Positions 8,327 to 18,478 of a DNA stretch of 64,000 bases are shown here, piece after piece. The stretch is from Shewanella chilikensis (GTDB taxonomy: Bacteria > Pseudomonadota > Gammaproteobacteria > Enterobacterales > Shewanellaceae). The notes beneath the pieces were generated by a model. It saw nothing but the letters and a program-made list of their open reading frames with translations. It searched no databases and was not told the origin of the DNA. The translations under genes were made by a program, and so were the position numbers. The DNA lies in NCBI RefSeq assembly GCF_002836945.1, contig NZ_NIJM01000015.1, forward strand, positions 26,348 through 90,347, in the 5' to 3' direction. The stretch's first letter is position 1. Each line of letters starts with the position of its first letter.

Positions 8327-9736
8327 TTAGAGGCTGTAGTACAGCTCAAATTCGACAGGGTGAGTGGTACGGCTGACACGCTCGGCCTCGGCTTGTTTCA
8401 GCTTGAGGTAAGAGTCGATAAAGTCATCGCTGAACACACCGCCGCGGGTCAGGAACTCACGGTCTGCATCCAGAGCCGCCAGGGCGACTTCAAGAGATTC
8501 GGCCACAGTCGGGATTTCCGCTGCTTCTTCGGCCGGCAGATCGTACAGATCCTTATCCATGGCATCACCAGGGTGGATCTTGTTCTGGATACCGTCCAGA
8601 CCGGCCATCAGCAGTGCTGCAAAGGCCAGGTATGGGTTGGCCATAGGATCCGGGAAGCGGGTCTCGATACGGCGAGCCTTAGGACTTGGCACCACAGGGA
8701 TACGGATAGAAGCCGAGCGGTTACGGGCAGAATAAGCCAGCATCACGGGGGCTTCAAAATGTGGCACCAAACGCTTGTAGGAGTTGGTGCTTGGGTTGGT
8801 GAAGGCGTTCAGGGCACGGGCGTGCTTGATGATACCACCGATATAGTACAGGGCAGTTTCAGACAGGCCGCCGTACTTGTCACCGGCAAACAGGTTAGTA
8901 CCGTCTTTAGAGAGTGACTGGTGAACGTGCATGCCGCTGCCGTTGTCGCCGACAATCGGCTTGGGCATAAAGGTTGCAGTCTTGCCGTAGGCGTGAGCCA
9001 TATTGTGGATTACATACTTAAGCTCTTGAATTTCATCTGCTTTCTTTGTCAGTGTGTTGAAGCGCGTGGCGATCTCATTCTGACCCGCAGTAGCCACCTC
9101 ATGGTGGTGAGCTTCCACAATTTGACCCATCTCTTCCAGCACCAGACACATGGCGCTACGCAGATCCTGTGAAGAGTCTACCGGTGCTACCGGGAAGTAA
9201 CCGCCCTTAACGAATGGACGGTGACCTGTGTTGCCGTCTTCATAGCTGGTGCCTGAGTTCCATGCCGCTTCTTTGGCATCTATCTTGACGAAGGTGCCGC
9301 TCATGTCGGTACCGAAACGCACGTCATCGAACAGGAAGAATTCTGGCTCAGGGCCTATCAGCACAGTGTCGGCAATGCCGGTAGAACGCAAGTATTCTTC
9401 GGCTTTCTTGGCGATGGAGCGAGGGTCACGCTCATACCCCTGCATAGTGCCGGGTTCGAGAATATCGCAGCGGATCAGTGCTGTGGTTTCTTCGGTAAAT
9501 GGGTCCAGTACAAAGCTGTCTGGATCTGGCATCAGTACCATGTCAGATTCGTTGATCCCTTTCCAACCACCGATGGATGAACCATCAAACATCTTGCCGT
9601 CTTCAAAGAAATCAGCATCTACCTGATGAGTCGGGATAGATACATGCTGTTCCTTACCTTTGGTATCGGTAAAGCGTAAATCAACAAACTTAACTTCCAA
9701 CTCTTGCAGCTGTTGTAAAACTGATTCGACTGACAT
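8327..9736 (-). CDS. glnA: Glutamine synthetase type I
   Basis: 469 residues, the normal GSI length. It condenses ammonia and glutamate to glutamine with ATP in the cytosol. The ATG at 9736 has GGAGG 7 bases upstream; an in-frame TTG two codons earlier is less likely. Recognisable motifs are FDGSSIGGW near residue 50, the catalytic core [11 protein letters not shown], the glutamate-side [10 protein letters not shown], and the adenylylation site KDLYDLP near the C-terminus, so activity is probably controlled by GlnE. The upstream region has a sigma-54 promoter and two NtrC sites. ntrB/ntrC are not immediately downstream. It is divergent from typA, as in enteric bacteria. Confidence 0.98.
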   Translation of the reverse strand: MSVESVLQQLQELEVKFVDLRFTDTKGKEQHVSIPTHQVDADFFEDGKMFDGSSIGGWKGINESDMVLMPDPDSFVLDPFTEETTALIRCDILEPGTMQGYERDPRSIAKKAEEYLRSTGIADTVLIGPEPEFFLFDDVRFGTDMSGTFVKIDAKEAAWNSGTSYEDGNTGHRPFVKGGYFPVAPVDSSQDLRSAMCLVLEEMGQIVEAHHHEVATAGQNEIATRFNTLTKKADEIQELKYVIHNMAHAYGKTATFMPKPIVGDNGSGMHVHQSLSKDGTNLFAGDKYGGLSETALYYIGGIIKHARALNAFTNPSTNSYKRLVPHFEAPVMLAYSARNRSASIRIPVVPSPKARRIETRFPDPMANPYLAFAALLMAGLDGIQNKIHPGDAMDKDLYDLPAEEAAEIPTVAESLEVALAALDADREFLTRGGVFSDDFIDSYLKLKQAEAERVSRTTHPVEFELYYSL

Positions 9737-9818
9737 TATCAAGCCTCCGGTAGGGTAAAGGGGGTGCCCTTTGTCAACTCTTAGTATTTAGCGTCTGGCG
9801 CCTTGTTGGTTTCTATTA

Positions 9819-9835
9819 AGCCAAACTCATGCCAA
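9819..9835 (-). promoter_or_regulatory. Sigma-54 (-24/-12) promoter of glnA
   Basis: On the minus strand the 17 bases read TTGGCATGAGTTTGGCT. The invariant GG and GC are separated by exactly 10 bases, matching the RpoN consensus TGGCAC-N5-TTGC apart from two positions. Transcription would begin near 9808, about 72 bases before the glnA start codon. Confidence 0.8.
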
Positions 9836-9897
9836 GATGCTAAGGTATTGAAAATAAAGGGAGTGGTAAAATCAAGGGCTGGCGAGATAAGCGGGTT

Positions 9898-9914
9898 TGC
9901 ACTATAATGGTGCG
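9898..9914 (-). promoter_or_regulatory. NtrC binding site (proximal)
   Basis: TGCACTATAATGGTGCG is a near-perfect match to the NtrC enhancer palindrome TGCACY-N5-RGTGCA. Its centre is about 98 bases upstream of the predicted sigma-54 start, close to the spacing of enhancer sites at enteric glnAp2. Confidence 0.8.
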
Positions 9915-9936
9915 TGCTGTGTTCCAAAAAGGTGCA

Positions 9937-9953
9937 CTCACCATAATGGTGCG
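9937..9953 (-). promoter_or_regulatory. NtrC binding site (distal)
   Basis: CTCACCATAATGGTGCG matches the same palindrome, with the core CACCATAATGGTG fully symmetric. Its centre is 39 bases from the proximal site and about 137 bases upstream of the predicted glnA start, on nearly the same face of the helix spacing used by paired NtrC dimers. Confidence 0.78.
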
Positions 9954-10193
9954 TGCGCTTATTCAGTAGGATAATCATAGGTGTTTAAAAAATAATCCTG
10001 TGCGATAGCCCCTCGCTAGAGTAGAATGGCACGCTTTTTAAAGCAACCATCCGGGGAAATAGTGTTCCCCAGCATGATGCTAGTCCAGGTTTTATAAGGC
10101 CTGGAAGGCAATCGCCAAGCAGTCATAGAGCGGTTGTACCATTCAATTTATATTGCTGCATCCCACAGAACAGAGATCGTAAGAGGCAAAACT

Positions 10194-12005
10194 GTGTTAG
10201 AGAATTTACGTAACATCGCCATCATAGCGCACGTTGACCATGGTAAGACTACCCTGGTAGACAAGCTGTTGGCACAGTCAGGAACCCTGGCAACCCGCGG
10301 AGAAGCCACCGAGCGGGTGATGGACTCCAACGATCTGGAGAAAGAACGTGGGATCACTATTCTGGCGAAGAATACTGCCATTAAGTGGAACGACTATCGC
10401 ATTAACATAGTAGACACCCCAGGACACGCCGACTTCGGTGGTGAAGTAGAACGGGTTCTGTCTATGGTTGACTCTGTACTGCTGCTGGTTGATGCGCAGG
10501 ACGGTCCAATGCCACAGACACGTTTCGTGACCAAGAAAGCATTTGCCCAAGGCCTTAAGCCTATTGTGGTTATCAACAAGATTGACCGTCCTGGCGCTCG
10601 TCCGGATTGGGTTATCGATCAGGTATTTGACCTGTTCGACAACCTGGGTGCTACCGACGAACAGTTGGACTTCCCTATTGTGTATGCCTCGGCTCTGAAC
10701 GGTTTTGCCAGCTTGGATCCCGATGAAGCCAGTGAAGATATGACTCCGCTGTTCCAGACTATTGTTGAAAAAGTATCTCCACCTGATGCTGATGCCGATG
10801 GTCCATTCCAGATGCAGATCTCTCAGCTGGACTACAACAGCTATGTAGGGGTTATCGGTGTGGGTCGTATCAAGCGCGGTAGCGTCAAGACCAACCAACA
10901 GGTCACTATTGTCGGTGCCGACGGTAAGACCCGTAACGGCAAAGTCGGCCAGGTTCTGGGCTATATGGGCCTGGATCGCCACGAAGTGGACAGCGCCAAT
11001 GCCGGTGATATCGTTGCCATCACAGGTCTGGGCGAGCTGAAGATTTCTGATACCATCTGCGCCGTCGGTCATGCCGAGGCTCTGCCACCTCTGTCTGTTG
11101 ATGAACCAACCATGACTATGACCTTCCAGGTCAACACCTCTCCTTTTGCAGGTAAAGAAGGTAAGTACGTGACTTCACGTAACATCCTTGAGCGTCTGCA
11201 ACAGGAGCTGGTACACAACGTGGCCCTGCGTGTGGAAGAAACCGAGAGTCCGGATCGTTTCCGCGTATCCGGCCGTGGTGAACTGCACCTGTCTATCCTG
11301 ATCGAAAACATGCGTCGTGAAGGTTATGAGCTGGCGGTTTCCCGTCCTGAAGTGATCATCAAAGAGATCGACGGCGAGAAGTGTGAGCCATACGAGCAAC
11401 TGACCGTGGATGTGGAAGAAGAGCATCAGGGCGGCGTTATCGAGAAGCTGGGTACCCGTAAGGCCGATATGCGCGACATGCAGCCTGACGGCAAGGGTCG
11501 CGTACGTATCGATTTCATGATCCCAAGCCGTGGCTTGATCGGTTTCCAGACCGAGTTTATGACAGCCACCTCGGGTACGGGTCTGCTGTATCACACTTTC
11601 GACCATTACGGTCCATATAAGGGTGGTGATATCGGCCAGCGTACCAACGGTGTATTGATCTCCAATGCGACCGGTAAGGCACTGACCTTTGCTCTGTTTG
11701 GTCTGCAGGATCGCGGTCGTCTGATGATTGGTCACGCCGCCGAGGTTTATGAAGGCCAGGTAGTGGGTATTCACAGCCGCTCCAACGACCTGACAGTAAA
11801 CTGCCTCAAGGGCAAGCAGTTGACCAACATGCGCGCCTCAGGTACTGACGAAGCTCAGGTACTGACTCCGCATATCCAGATGTCTCTGGAGCAAGCGCTG
11901 GAATTCATTGATGATGATGAACTGGTGGAAGTAACGCCTAAGAGTATTCGGATCCGTAAGCGTCACCTGACTGAAAATGACCGCAAGCGCGCCAGCCGCG
12001 GTTGA
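10194..12005 (+). CDS. typA: Ribosome-dependent GTPase TypA/BipA
   Basis: 603 residues from a GTG at 10194, chosen because family proteins begin with [19 protein letters not shown] and AGAGG lies 7-8 bases upstream; the ATG 20 codons earlier gives a non-conserved extension. The G motifs are AHVDHGKT (residues 12-19), the switch II sequence [14 protein letters not shown] and NKID. Two beta-barrel domains, the EF-G-like domains III and V, and the TypA-specific C-terminus (ending [18 protein letters not shown]) follow. The protein binds the 70S ribosome and helps assembly and translation under stress. It is monocistronic: it is divergent from glnA and followed by a strong terminator. Confidence 0.97.
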   Translation: MLENLRNIAIIAHVDHGKTTLVDKLLAQSGTLATRGEATERVMDSNDLEKERGITILAKNTAIKWNDYRINIVDTPGHADFGGEVERVLSMVDSVLLLVDAQDGPMPQTRFVTKKAFAQGLKPIVVINKIDRPGARPDWVIDQVFDLFDNLGATDEQLDFPIVYASALNGFASLDPDEASEDMTPLFQTIVEKVSPPDADADGPFQMQISQLDYNSYVGVIGVGRIKRGSVKTNQQVTIVGADGKTRNGKVGQVLGYMGLDRHEVDSANAGDIVAITGLGELKISDTICAVGHAEALPPLSVDEPTMTMTFQVNTSPFAGKEGKYVTSRNILERLQQELVHNVALRVEETESPDRFRVSGRGELHLSILIENMRREGYELAVSRPEVIIKEIDGEKCEPYEQLTVDVEEEHQGGVIEKLGTRKADMRDMQPDGKGRVRIDFMIPSRGLIGFQTEFMTATSGTGLLYHTFDHYGPYKGGDIGQRTNGVLISNATGKALTFALFGLQDRGRLMIGHAAEVYEGQVVGIHSRSNDLTVNCLKGKQLTNMRASGTDEAQVLTPHIQMSLEQALEFIDDDELVEVTPKSIRIRKRHLTENDRKRASRG

Positions 12006-12047
12006 TAGTGGTTGCGCTTGAGGTGACAGCCTCACAGTGAATAAAAA

Positions 12048-12077
12048 GCCCCGCTAAGCTAACTTAGCGGGGCTTTT
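12048..12077. terminator. Bidirectional terminator between typA and AraC gene
   Basis: GCCCCGCTAAG (12048-12058) and CTTAGCGGGGC (12063-12073) form a perfect 11-bp stem with a 4-base loop. There is TTTT on the right and AAAAA on the left, so it can stop typA transcription and the convergent AraC-type gene. Confidence 0.9.
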
Positions 12078-12088
12078 GTTTATCAAGA

Positions 12089-13093
12089 TTAATCCTCTAT
12101 TTGTCCCTGGCGATATTGCTGCTGCCATTGCTTGGGGGACAATCCCGTCCAAGTTTTAAAATGACGACTAAAAACAGCGACCTCGGCATAACCTAATTGT
12201 AGTGCCAGTTCGGTAATGGTTTGGGTGCCATAACTGAGTTGTTGTTTAGCGATATTTTGTCTGACTTCTTGCAACAATTTACGATAGTTATGCCCAGTCT
12301 CCTTGAGTCTTGCTTGTAACGTGCGCTCGTGTACCCCCAGCGCAGTTGATACCCTCTCAATACAACACTCTCCGGTTGGAAGTAGTCGGTGAATTAAGTC
12401 TCTTGCCTGATCGGCCAGATTGTCGGGATAGCGGCTCTGTAAATATTGCAGATGTGACTGAAAATGGCGGTTGAGTGCTCCCTCATCGTGATAGTTCCGC
12501 CCGGTTAATTGTGCAGTTTTAAGTACTACGCCATCAAAGGATTCACGAAAGCGCACTAAGTGGGCAAAGTGCTGGGGGTCAAGTTCGCTGGGTTTACTTT
12601 GACACAAATGTAAGGGGATAGTGTTGATGTTGATATTCAACAGGCTTGAAACAAACATTGCCAGTTGTGCCACGCTCAGTTGCATCAATTGTTCAATGCC
12701 ACGGCAGTGAACATTAATTGATAAGACAAGGCGTACCATATCTCCCTGTGGTTGCAGTTGCAGCGAGATACCTGAGGCGTGCAGGTACAGATAGTCATTC
12801 ACTTTTTCAAGTGCATCGGCCACGGTCGCTGTGCGGGAAATCAACATAGGTAAGTCACCGAGCACATGTAAGGTTTGCCGTTGGGCAAGCATAAGTCCGA
12901 ACAGCGGCTGTTTACAGCCTTGGGCAGCGATTTCCAATAACTCGGCTAGTCGTGGATAGGCTATATAGATATTGGGATCGCGAAACTGTGCCTGACGTAA
13001 TCCGGCCTGATGGATCATTTCGATGGGGTTTTCACCCAACTCCAGGACCAGCTGCTCAAATTGAGCAGCTGCACCGCTACGGACTAGGTACAT
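12089..13093 (-). CDS. AraC-family transcriptional regulator
   Basis: A 334-residue protein of the OruR/ArgR-like AraC subclass. An arabinose-binding-type (PF12625-like) N-terminal domain spans about residues 10-200. It is followed by a C-terminal double helix-turn-helix: the first includes CIERVSTALGVHERTLQARL and the second includes ITELALQLGYAEVAVFSRHF, ending in the AraC signature WTGLSPKQW. It is transcribed away from the SDR-cupin-ADH operon across a 138-bp AT-rich gap, so it very probably controls that operon in response to its substrate. The effector cannot be read from the sequence. Confidence 0.88.
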   Translation of the reverse strand: MYLVRSGAAAQFEQLVLELGENPIEMIHQAGLRQAQFRDPNIYIAYPRLAELLEIAAQGCKQPLFGLMLAQRQTLHVLGDLPMLISRTATVADALEKVNDYLYLHASGISLQLQPQGDMVRLVLSINVHCRGIEQLMQLSVAQLAMFVSSLLNININTIPLHLCQSKPSELDPQHFAHLVRFRESFDGVVLKTAQLTGRNYHDEGALNRHFQSHLQYLQSRYPDNLADQARDLIHRLLPTGECCIERVSTALGVHERTLQARLKETGHNYRKLLQEVRQNIAKQQLSYGTQTITELALQLGYAEVAVFSRHFKTWTGLSPKQWQQQYRQGQIED

Positions 13094-13165
13094 GGGGCAT
13101 TTAGTTCTCTTTGTTATAAGAATCGCAATATATCAAATTTCATTCGTAATAAGTCAAGAAGATGT

Positions 13166-13192
13166 GCAATTAATCATCTAAATTAATATTGC
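13166..13192. promoter_or_regulatory. Imperfect inverted repeat in the divergent AraC/SDR promoter region
   Basis: GCAATTAAT and ATTAATATTGC face each other around a short AT-rich spacer, with a 2-base insertion in the right arm. It is the only symmetric element I see in the 138-bp gap between the regulator (starts 13093) and the SDR gene (starts 13232). A purine-rich AAAAAGAGGA ribosome site follows before the SDR ATG. AraC proteins more often use direct repeats, so this is tentative. Confidence 0.35.
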
Positions 13193-13231
13193 CTTAATAA
13201 TGAAACTAATAAATATAAAAAGAGGACATCT

Positions 13232-13996
13232 ATGCGTTTACTGAATAAAACCGCAGTGGTGACGGGGGCTGCAGGAGGCATAGGGCAAGCCATCGTCCGT
13301 AAAATACTCGCCGAGGGAGGGAGAGTCGTTGCCGCAGACCTGTCAGCTGATTCGCTCAAGGTCTTTAACGATTTCCCCACAGATAAGTTGGTGACCTTTA
13401 GTGTCGATGTGACCGACTACAAACAAGTTGAAGCTATGGTGTTACATGCGGTTACCCAGTTTGGTCAACTTGATATTGTGATAAACAATGCCGGCATTGG
13501 CTCAGCCAAACCCTTGTTAGAACATGATCCTTTGGGTGATTTCGACCCAGTTACCAATGTGAATCAAAAAGGCGTATATCACGGCATTGTGGCCGGTGGA
13601 CGCCAATTCCGGGCTCAAGGTACTAAAGGTGTGATCCTTAATACTTCGTCTGTCTACGCGACAATTGCCTCGGAAATGACCTTTACCTACAACGTCAGTA
13701 AAGCGGCCGTCGATATGATGACCAAATGCGCTGCGCTTGAGCTTGCCCCATTGGGCGTTCGAGTTTGCGCCATTGCTCCCGGGCGTGTCGATACTCCTAT
13801 GCTGCGTCAATACGAGGCACTGGGACTCTGGGAACACATTCGTAAGGAACAAATGCGTCAGAAGTTTACTCTTCCGAGCGAGATAGCTGATGTGGCGGTG
13901 TTTCTAGTGAGTGACGAGGCCAATTGCATCAACGGCTGCACAGTGCATGCTTCCGACGGTTTTGAGAATTTTAAATATCCATTGCAGAAGGAGTGA
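13232..13996 (+). CDS. Short-chain dehydrogenase/reductase
   Basis: A 254-residue classical SDR. The NAD(P) motif TGAAGGIG is at residues 11-18, NNAG at 85-88, and the catalytic Ser (139/140), Tyr153 and Lys157 (YNVSK) are all present. Asp36 after the second strand (VVAAD) favours NAD over NADP. It is the first gene of a three-gene operon with a cupin dioxygenase-like protein and a zinc alcohol dehydrogenase, and is divergent from an AraC regulator. The set suggests catabolism of a hydroxylated, perhaps aromatic or acetoin-like, compound. The substrate is unknown. Confidence 0.85.
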   Translation: MRLLNKTAVVTGAAGGIGQAIVRKILAEGGRVVAADLSADSLKVFNDFPTDKLVTFSVDVTDYKQVEAMVLHAVTQFGQLDIVINNAGIGSAKPLLEHDPLGDFDPVTNVNQKGVYHGIVAGGRQFRAQGTKGVILNTSSVYATIASEMTFTYNVSKAAVDMMTKCAALELAPLGVRVCAIAPGRVDTPMLRQYEALGLWEHIRKEQMRQKFTLPSEIADVAVFLVSDEANCINGCTVHASDGFENFKYPLQKE

Positions 13997-14039
13997 TAGC
14001 TCGACCCATCAACCCAATAAAAACATGAGGAAGGCAAAT

Positions 14040-14546
14040 ATGGCTTTACCGGAAGTGATTAATCATCAAGATTTTTTATTAACCCTCAATACTAACGAAG
14101 AGCAGATCATCAAAGATGCGCTGCCGGGCGTTGATGTGTATCCGTTATTTTTGGACCCTGAAAATGGTGTTTGGGTGATCCGCGCTAAGTTTAAGCCGGG
14201 TATCACCTTACCCAAGCATTTTCATACAGGTGTAGTGCATTTTTATACCTTGGCGGGGCGGTGGCATTACCTCGAATACCCGGAACAACCCCAAACAGCC
14301 GGCAGCTATCTGTATGAGCCGGGTGGGTCTATCCACACTTTCCATTGTCCCGCCGATTCTGAAGGCGCTGATGGTGTGATGGTGATTACCGGTGTCAATG
14401 TTAACTTCGATGCCGATGGTAACTTCATGTTTATCATGGATGCCGGTTGGATTGAGCAGGCTCTTCTGGCTGCTGCCAAGGCACAAGGCATCAAGCCCCG
14501 TTATATTAAACCCGGTGCGCCGGCATCTATGAGCGATACTCAATAG
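14040..14546 (+). CDS. Cupin of the 2,4'-dihydroxyacetophenone dioxygenase family
   Basis: 168 residues from the ATG at 14040, which has GAGGAAGG 6 bases upstream; the frame is open further upstream into the SDR gene without support. It is a small single-domain cupin: HFH at residues 60-62 and His99 in the second cupin motif (YEPGGSIHTF) are the expected metal ligands. The start (ALPEVINHQDFLLT), DALPGVDVYPLFLDPENG and FMFIMDAGWIE are typical of proteins annotated as 2,4'-dihydroxyacetophenone dioxygenase (DAD), which cleave a C-C bond next to a ketone. Whether this one acts on an acetophenone is inference. Confidence 0.75.
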   Translation: MALPEVINHQDFLLTLNTNEEQIIKDALPGVDVYPLFLDPENGVWVIRAKFKPGITLPKHFHTGVVHFYTLAGRWHYLEYPEQPQTAGSYLYEPGGSIHTFHCPADSEGADGVMVITGVNVNFDADGNFMFIMDAGWIEQALLAAAKAQGIKPRYIKPGAPASMSDTQ

Positions 14547-14555
14547 GAAACCATT

Positions 14556-15617
14556 ATGAGTTTGATGAATGCAATCGTGTTGCAGGATGGCGAAGTCACT
14601 CTGCAACAGGTCGAATTACCTAAGCCACAGGCAGGCCAAGTGTTGGTACGCAGTCTTGCCTGTGGTATCTGTGGCTCAGATGTTCATATTGCGCGCCACT
14701 ATAACGAGGTATTCGATTTTTACCGCAAACTAGGCATGATGCCTGAGGGGGCTGATAATCATGTTCCTGTGATGCTGGGACATGAGTTTTGTGCTGAAGT
14801 GGTTGAATTTGGTCCCGAAACCCAGCAAACCCTAGCTTTAGGCACCCGAGTCACCTCTGTGCCTATCCTGATGAGCCAAAATGGTGCTGGAGTAGGGGTG
14901 ACTCCCGGCGTTAATGGGGCGTATTCAGAATACTTTATTCTCGATGAAGCACTGCTATTGCCAGTTCCGGATCATCTCCCACCAGAAGCTGTGGCGCTGA
15001 CAGAGCCACTGGCTGTAGGCTTGCATGCCGTCAATCGTGGTGAAGTCGGCACCGAAGATACTGCCTTGGTCGTTGGTTGTGGGCCTATCGGTTTAGCGGC
15101 CATTTCTGCGCTGCATCTACAAGGTGTACGTAATATCATTGCGGCTGATCTTCAGGGCGAAAAACTGGCATTAGCCCGTGAATTCGGTGCGACTCATTGG
15201 GTTAATCCGGGTGAGCAAGATGAAGTGGCATATGCTGCTGAAATTGCCGCGGGTAATCGTGTGGTGATTTTCGAGTGTGTGGGTATTCATAAACTGATCG
15301 AAGGTTTTGTGAAGCGTTCGCCGGCCAATGCGACCATAGTGGTAACGGGGATCCACACTGCTGAAGCGAACATCAACTATGCCTACGCCACAGTGAAAGA
15401 GCTGGATATGCGCTTCTCTTACTACTATCAACCACATGAGTTTGCTCAGTGTTTGCAGGAATTGGCCGAGAGCAGGGTGCCTTGGAATAAGTTGCTCACA
15501 GGTAAAGTTGGGATGGACGGCGTATCGGGTGCATTCAAACAGCTTATGCAGCCGAATCCACATATTAAAGTTGTGATTGAACCTTGGCGTGATGGTGAGT
15601 TGCAAACGCTCAATTAA
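14556..15617 (+). CDS. Zinc-dependent medium-chain alcohol dehydrogenase
   Basis: A 353-residue MDR protein. The catalytic zinc ligands are Cys39 (CGICGSDVH), His76-Glu77 (LGHEF) and a Glu in ALTEPLAV. The NAD-binding motif GCGPIGLAAI is near residue 175 and is followed by an acidic residue (AADL), favouring NAD. The four-cysteine structural zinc loop of typical ADHs is absent and is replaced by a stretch with no Cys (TRVTSVPILMSQNGAG). It follows the cupin gene by 9 bases, is last in the operon, and is followed by a terminator. A secondary alcohol or diol substrate is plausible. Confidence 0.85.
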   Translation: MSLMNAIVLQDGEVTLQQVELPKPQAGQVLVRSLACGICGSDVHIARHYNEVFDFYRKLGMMPEGADNHVPVMLGHEFCAEVVEFGPETQQTLALGTRVTSVPILMSQNGAGVGVTPGVNGAYSEYFILDEALLLPVPDHLPPEAVALTEPLAVGLHAVNRGEVGTEDTALVVGCGPIGLAAISALHLQGVRNIIAADLQGEKLALAREFGATHWVNPGEQDEVAYAAEIAAGNRVVIFECVGIHKLIEGFVKRSPANATIVVTGIHTAEANINYAYATVKELDMRFSYYYQPHEFAQCLQELAESRVPWNKLLTGKVGMDGVSGAFKQLMQPNPHIKVVIEPWRDGELQTLN

Positions 15618-15641
15618 TCATTCGACACCTTAACTCGAATT

Positions 15642-15670
15642 AAGCCGCTAACTTATAAAGCGGCTTTTTA
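15642..15670 (+). terminator. Intrinsic terminator of SDR-cupin-ADH operon
   Basis: AAGCCGCT at 15642-15649 pairs with AGCGGCTT at 15659-15666, followed by TTTTA. It lies 25 bases past the ADH stop codon. Confidence 0.85.
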
Positions 15671-15782
15671 TTTATTTTACGCTTCATCATGGTGGGGCTT
15701 GTAATCTCAAGCCGGCTCGGCAAATCATGATTTTTGGCCAATTTCGACTTGCCGGGGCATTCCCCGGCACTCTATGGACGAG

Positions 15783-18023
15783 TTAAAGCTGCAGATACTG
15801 CTTCAGTGGCAGATCCCGGTAGCGCTTGCCGCCGGCGGCTACTATGGCGTTGGTCAGTGCCGGTGCTACCGGGGGCACTCCAGGTTCGCCCACACCGCCG
15901 GGTACTTCGGTCGAGCCGATGATTTGTGTCTCTATCTCAGGGCATTGCGGCAACCGCAGCAGTTGATAGTCGTGGAAGTTCGACTGTTGCACCTTGCCAT
16001 CCTTGAAGCTGATTTCGCCCAGCATCGCCAGGCTGAGGCCGAAGATGACCGCGCCTTCCAACTGCGAATGCACCCTGTCAGGGTTAACCACAGTGCCGGC
16101 ATCCAGCACTGAGATGGCCTGCAACACCTGCAAACGCTCACCATCCAGTTTGACCTTGATGGCGACCGCCACATAGCTGACAAAGCTGCGGTGCACCGCA
16201 AACCCCCAGCCTTCGCCCGCCTTGGCCGGTGATTGCGCCATACGTTTTTCGGCGGCGTCTATGACCGTCAGATAACGAGCGACATCCACAGGATGACGGC
16301 TGAGTTCTTCGCCATAGTTACCGTATTTGAAGCCCTGATCGGCAAAGTTCTCCACTCTGGGTTGCCCCAGAAGCTGCCGCCACATGGCCGGGCAACTCTG
16401 GCCGGTGCGCAGCGCCAGTTCGTCGACAAAGCTGCCAATGCCGAAGGCATGCTGAATGTTGCACACTGAGCGCAGCCAGCCTATGCGGGTGTGAGCCTCG
16501 GCCTTGGCGGTTTCGCAGCGCAGCGACGGCAACTGAAACGGCAAGTCGATAAAGCCCAAATCCAGTTCGCCGTCCGAGGGTTCATCCACGCCTTCGGCAA
16601 AGGTGGAACTGATGGAAGGGAAGGCGGTGCGCGACAACAGAGCCTCCACCTTGCCATTATCACTGAGCAGTGCCTGATAATGCTGGGCGCTGATGGCGTG
16701 CAGATAGCCGTTTTGCAGCTCATCTTCCCGGCTCCAGAACACCTTCACCGGCTTGCCGCTGCGTTTGGAAAGCAGCGCCGCTTCGACGCTGAAGTCCGGC
16801 TTGGACTTGCGGCCAAAGCCGCCGCCCAGCAGGGTGACATGCACCTTGACCTGCTCCTCCTTCAGCCCCAAAGCGGCCGCCACATTCTGCTGGGTACTCT
16901 GGGGCGTTTGGCTGCAGGCCCAAATTTCACAGCCATCCTTGCTGACTCTGGCGGTGGCCGCCGGCGGCTCCATCATGGCGTGAGCCAGATAGGGCACAGT
17001 GTAATCGGCGCTGAGCGTTCGCTCTTCGGGCCAGCTTGCGGGAGGCTGGCCCAGCTCACGCCTGACTTTGCCACTCTGCCGTACTCGCTGTTTCAGGGTG
17101 GCGATAAACGCCTGGGAGTCGTGCTTGTCGTTGGGGCTTTGCTGCCACTGAATCGTCAGTACCTTGCGGCCTTCAAGGGCGCTCCAGCTATTGTTGGCCA
17201 GCACAGCCACACCGCCAAGCGGCTGGAAGGCCGGTGCCCCTTTAGGAGCGGGCAGGCTGATAATATCCACAACACCGGGGAAGGCGCGGGCCTTTTTATC
17301 ATCGACACTCGCCGCTTGGCTGCCGAGCACAGGCGGCCGGGCAATCGCGGCATAGAGCATGCCTTCCAGACGTATATCCTGACCATAGATAGCGCTGCCA
17401 TCCAACATGGCATCCATATCCACTATGGTGCGTGACTGACCTATCTGGGTGAATTCTTCTCTGGGTTTGAGCCTGAGTTGGCTCTCATCCGGAAGCGGCA
17501 GCTTGGACGCCGCCAGTGCCAGTTCGCCATAGCTCAGGGAGCGGTCGGACGCCTTGTGAGTCACTCTGTGAGCCTTGGCGCTGACTTCTGCGACCGGCAC
17601 TTGCCAATGTTCGGCGGCAGCCTGTTCCAACATGGTGCGCGCCATGGCACCCATCTGCCGCATTCTGTCGTAGTGTTTACGTATGCTGCGACTGCCATCT
17701 GTATTCTGGCTGCCGTAACGCTTGTCGGCCAGGCCCTGCACCACCACGACTTTGTCCCAGTCGGCTTCCAGTTCATCGGCCAGCACCTGAGGTATGCCTG
17801 TTCGTATGCCCTGGCCCATTTCCGAGCGATGGCAGGTGAGGTAGACCTTGTCGTCTTCACCGACGGCGATAAACAGATTCAAAGGTTGCAGCTTGTCCTG
17901 CGCCAGGCTCATGGGGCTCCAGCCCAGGGCGCTGCTGCCAAGCATCAAGGCGCCGCCACTGGCGCCAAAGAGTTTCAGCACATCGCGACGGCTGAAGTTT
18001 TCCACTGCGGTAAACCGGCTCAT
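15783..18023 (-). CDS. Molybdenum hydroxylase large subunit (isoquinoline 1-oxidoreductase beta-like)
   Basis: A 746-residue Mo-binding subunit of the xanthine dehydrogenase family. The N-terminus carries a twin-arginine motif ([15 protein letters not shown]) and a hydrophobic stretch, so the complex is probably exported to the periplasm with its small subunit. The Mo-site signatures include [20 protein letters not shown] and [15 protein letters not shown], whose Glu matches the catalytic Glu of the family. IorB-type proteins hydroxylate N-heterocycles or oxidise aldehydes; the substrate is not readable. It overlaps the [2Fe-2S] subunit gene by 4 bases and is last in a four-gene operon. Confidence 0.85.
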   Translation of the reverse strand: MSRFTAVENFSRRDVLKLFGASGGALMLGSSALGWSPMSLAQDKLQPLNLFIAVGEDDKVYLTCHRSEMGQGIRTGIPQVLADELEADWDKVVVVQGLADKRYGSQNTDGSRSIRKHYDRMRQMGAMARTMLEQAAAEHWQVPVAEVSAKAHRVTHKASDRSLSYGELALAASKLPLPDESQLRLKPREEFTQIGQSRTIVDMDAMLDGSAIYGQDIRLEGMLYAAIARPPVLGSQAASVDDKKARAFPGVVDIISLPAPKGAPAFQPLGGVAVLANNSWSALEGRKVLTIQWQQSPNDKHDSQAFIATLKQRVRQSGKVRRELGQPPASWPEERTLSADYTVPYLAHAMMEPPAATARVSKDGCEIWACSQTPQSTQQNVAAALGLKEEQVKVHVTLLGGGFGRKSKPDFSVEAALLSKRSGKPVKVFWSREDELQNGYLHAISAQHYQALLSDNGKVEALLSRTAFPSISSTFAEGVDEPSDGELDLGFIDLPFQLPSLRCETAKAEAHTRIGWLRSVCNIQHAFGIGSFVDELALRTGQSCPAMWRQLLGQPRVENFADQGFKYGNYGEELSRHPVDVARYLTVIDAAEKRMAQSPAKAGEGWGFAVHRSFVSYVAVAIKVKLDGERLQVLQAISVLDAGTVVNPDRVHSQLEGAVIFGLSLAMLGEISFKDGKVQQSNFHDYQLLRLPQCPEIETQIIGSTEVPGGVGEPGVPPVAPALTNAIVAAGGKRYRDLPLKQYLQL

Positions 18024-18475
18024 GAGCTCTGCCCCCCTTTGACGGCGACATCCTTGATGGCGCTGCGGATCCGGGTATAGGTGCCGCAGCGGCAGATATT
18101 GCCGGACATGGCATCGTCTATCTGTTGGTCACTGGGGGTGGGCGTTTCACTCAAGAGCGCCGCGGCAGACATGAGTTGCCCTGTCTGACAGTAACCGCAC
18201 TGGGGAACCTTGTGTTTGCTCCAGGCGGCTTTCAGCGCCGGATTATCCAGGCCTTCTATGGTGGTGATGTTCTTGCCCTCGGCACTTTTGAGACTGGTGA
18301 GGCAGGCTCTGGCGGGCTTACCGTCCAGATGTATGGTGCAGGCACCGCAGAGTCCGGCGCCACAGCCGAATTTGGTGCCTGTCAGTCCCAGGAGATCCCT
18401 GAGGGCCCAGAGCAAGGGCATGTTGGGATCGGCCTCGACCGAAAACTGTCTGCCATTGATTTTGAGTTGCGACAT
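18020..18475 (-). CDS. Molybdenum hydroxylase [2Fe-2S] small subunit (IorA-like)
   Basis: A 151-residue iron-sulfur subunit with both expected clusters: a plant-type ferredoxin set ([15 protein letters not shown] near residue 40) and the alpha-helical set (CGYCQTGQL near 95, [13 protein letters not shown] near 130). It passes electrons from the Mo site to an external acceptor, because no FAD subunit is encoded nearby, as in isoquinoline-oxidoreductase-type two-subunit enzymes. It has no signal of its own and would be co-exported with the Tat-bearing large subunit. It lies 3 bases from the MocA-like gene and has an ATGA overlap with the large-subunit gene. Confidence 0.92.
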   Translation of the reverse strand: MSQLKINGRQFSVEADPNMPLLWALRDLLGLTGTKFGCGAGLCGACTIHLDGKPARACLTSLKSAEGKNITTIEGLDNPALKAAWSKHKVPQCGYCQTGQLMSAAALLSETPTPSDQQIDDAMSGNICRCGTYTRIRSAIKDVAVKGGQSS

Positions 18476-18478
18476 TGT

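Noticed and set aside
16491..17435. 314-codon open frame on the + strand
   Set aside because: It lies opposite the Mo-hydroxylase large subunit gene, which carries the Tat signal and Mo-site motifs.
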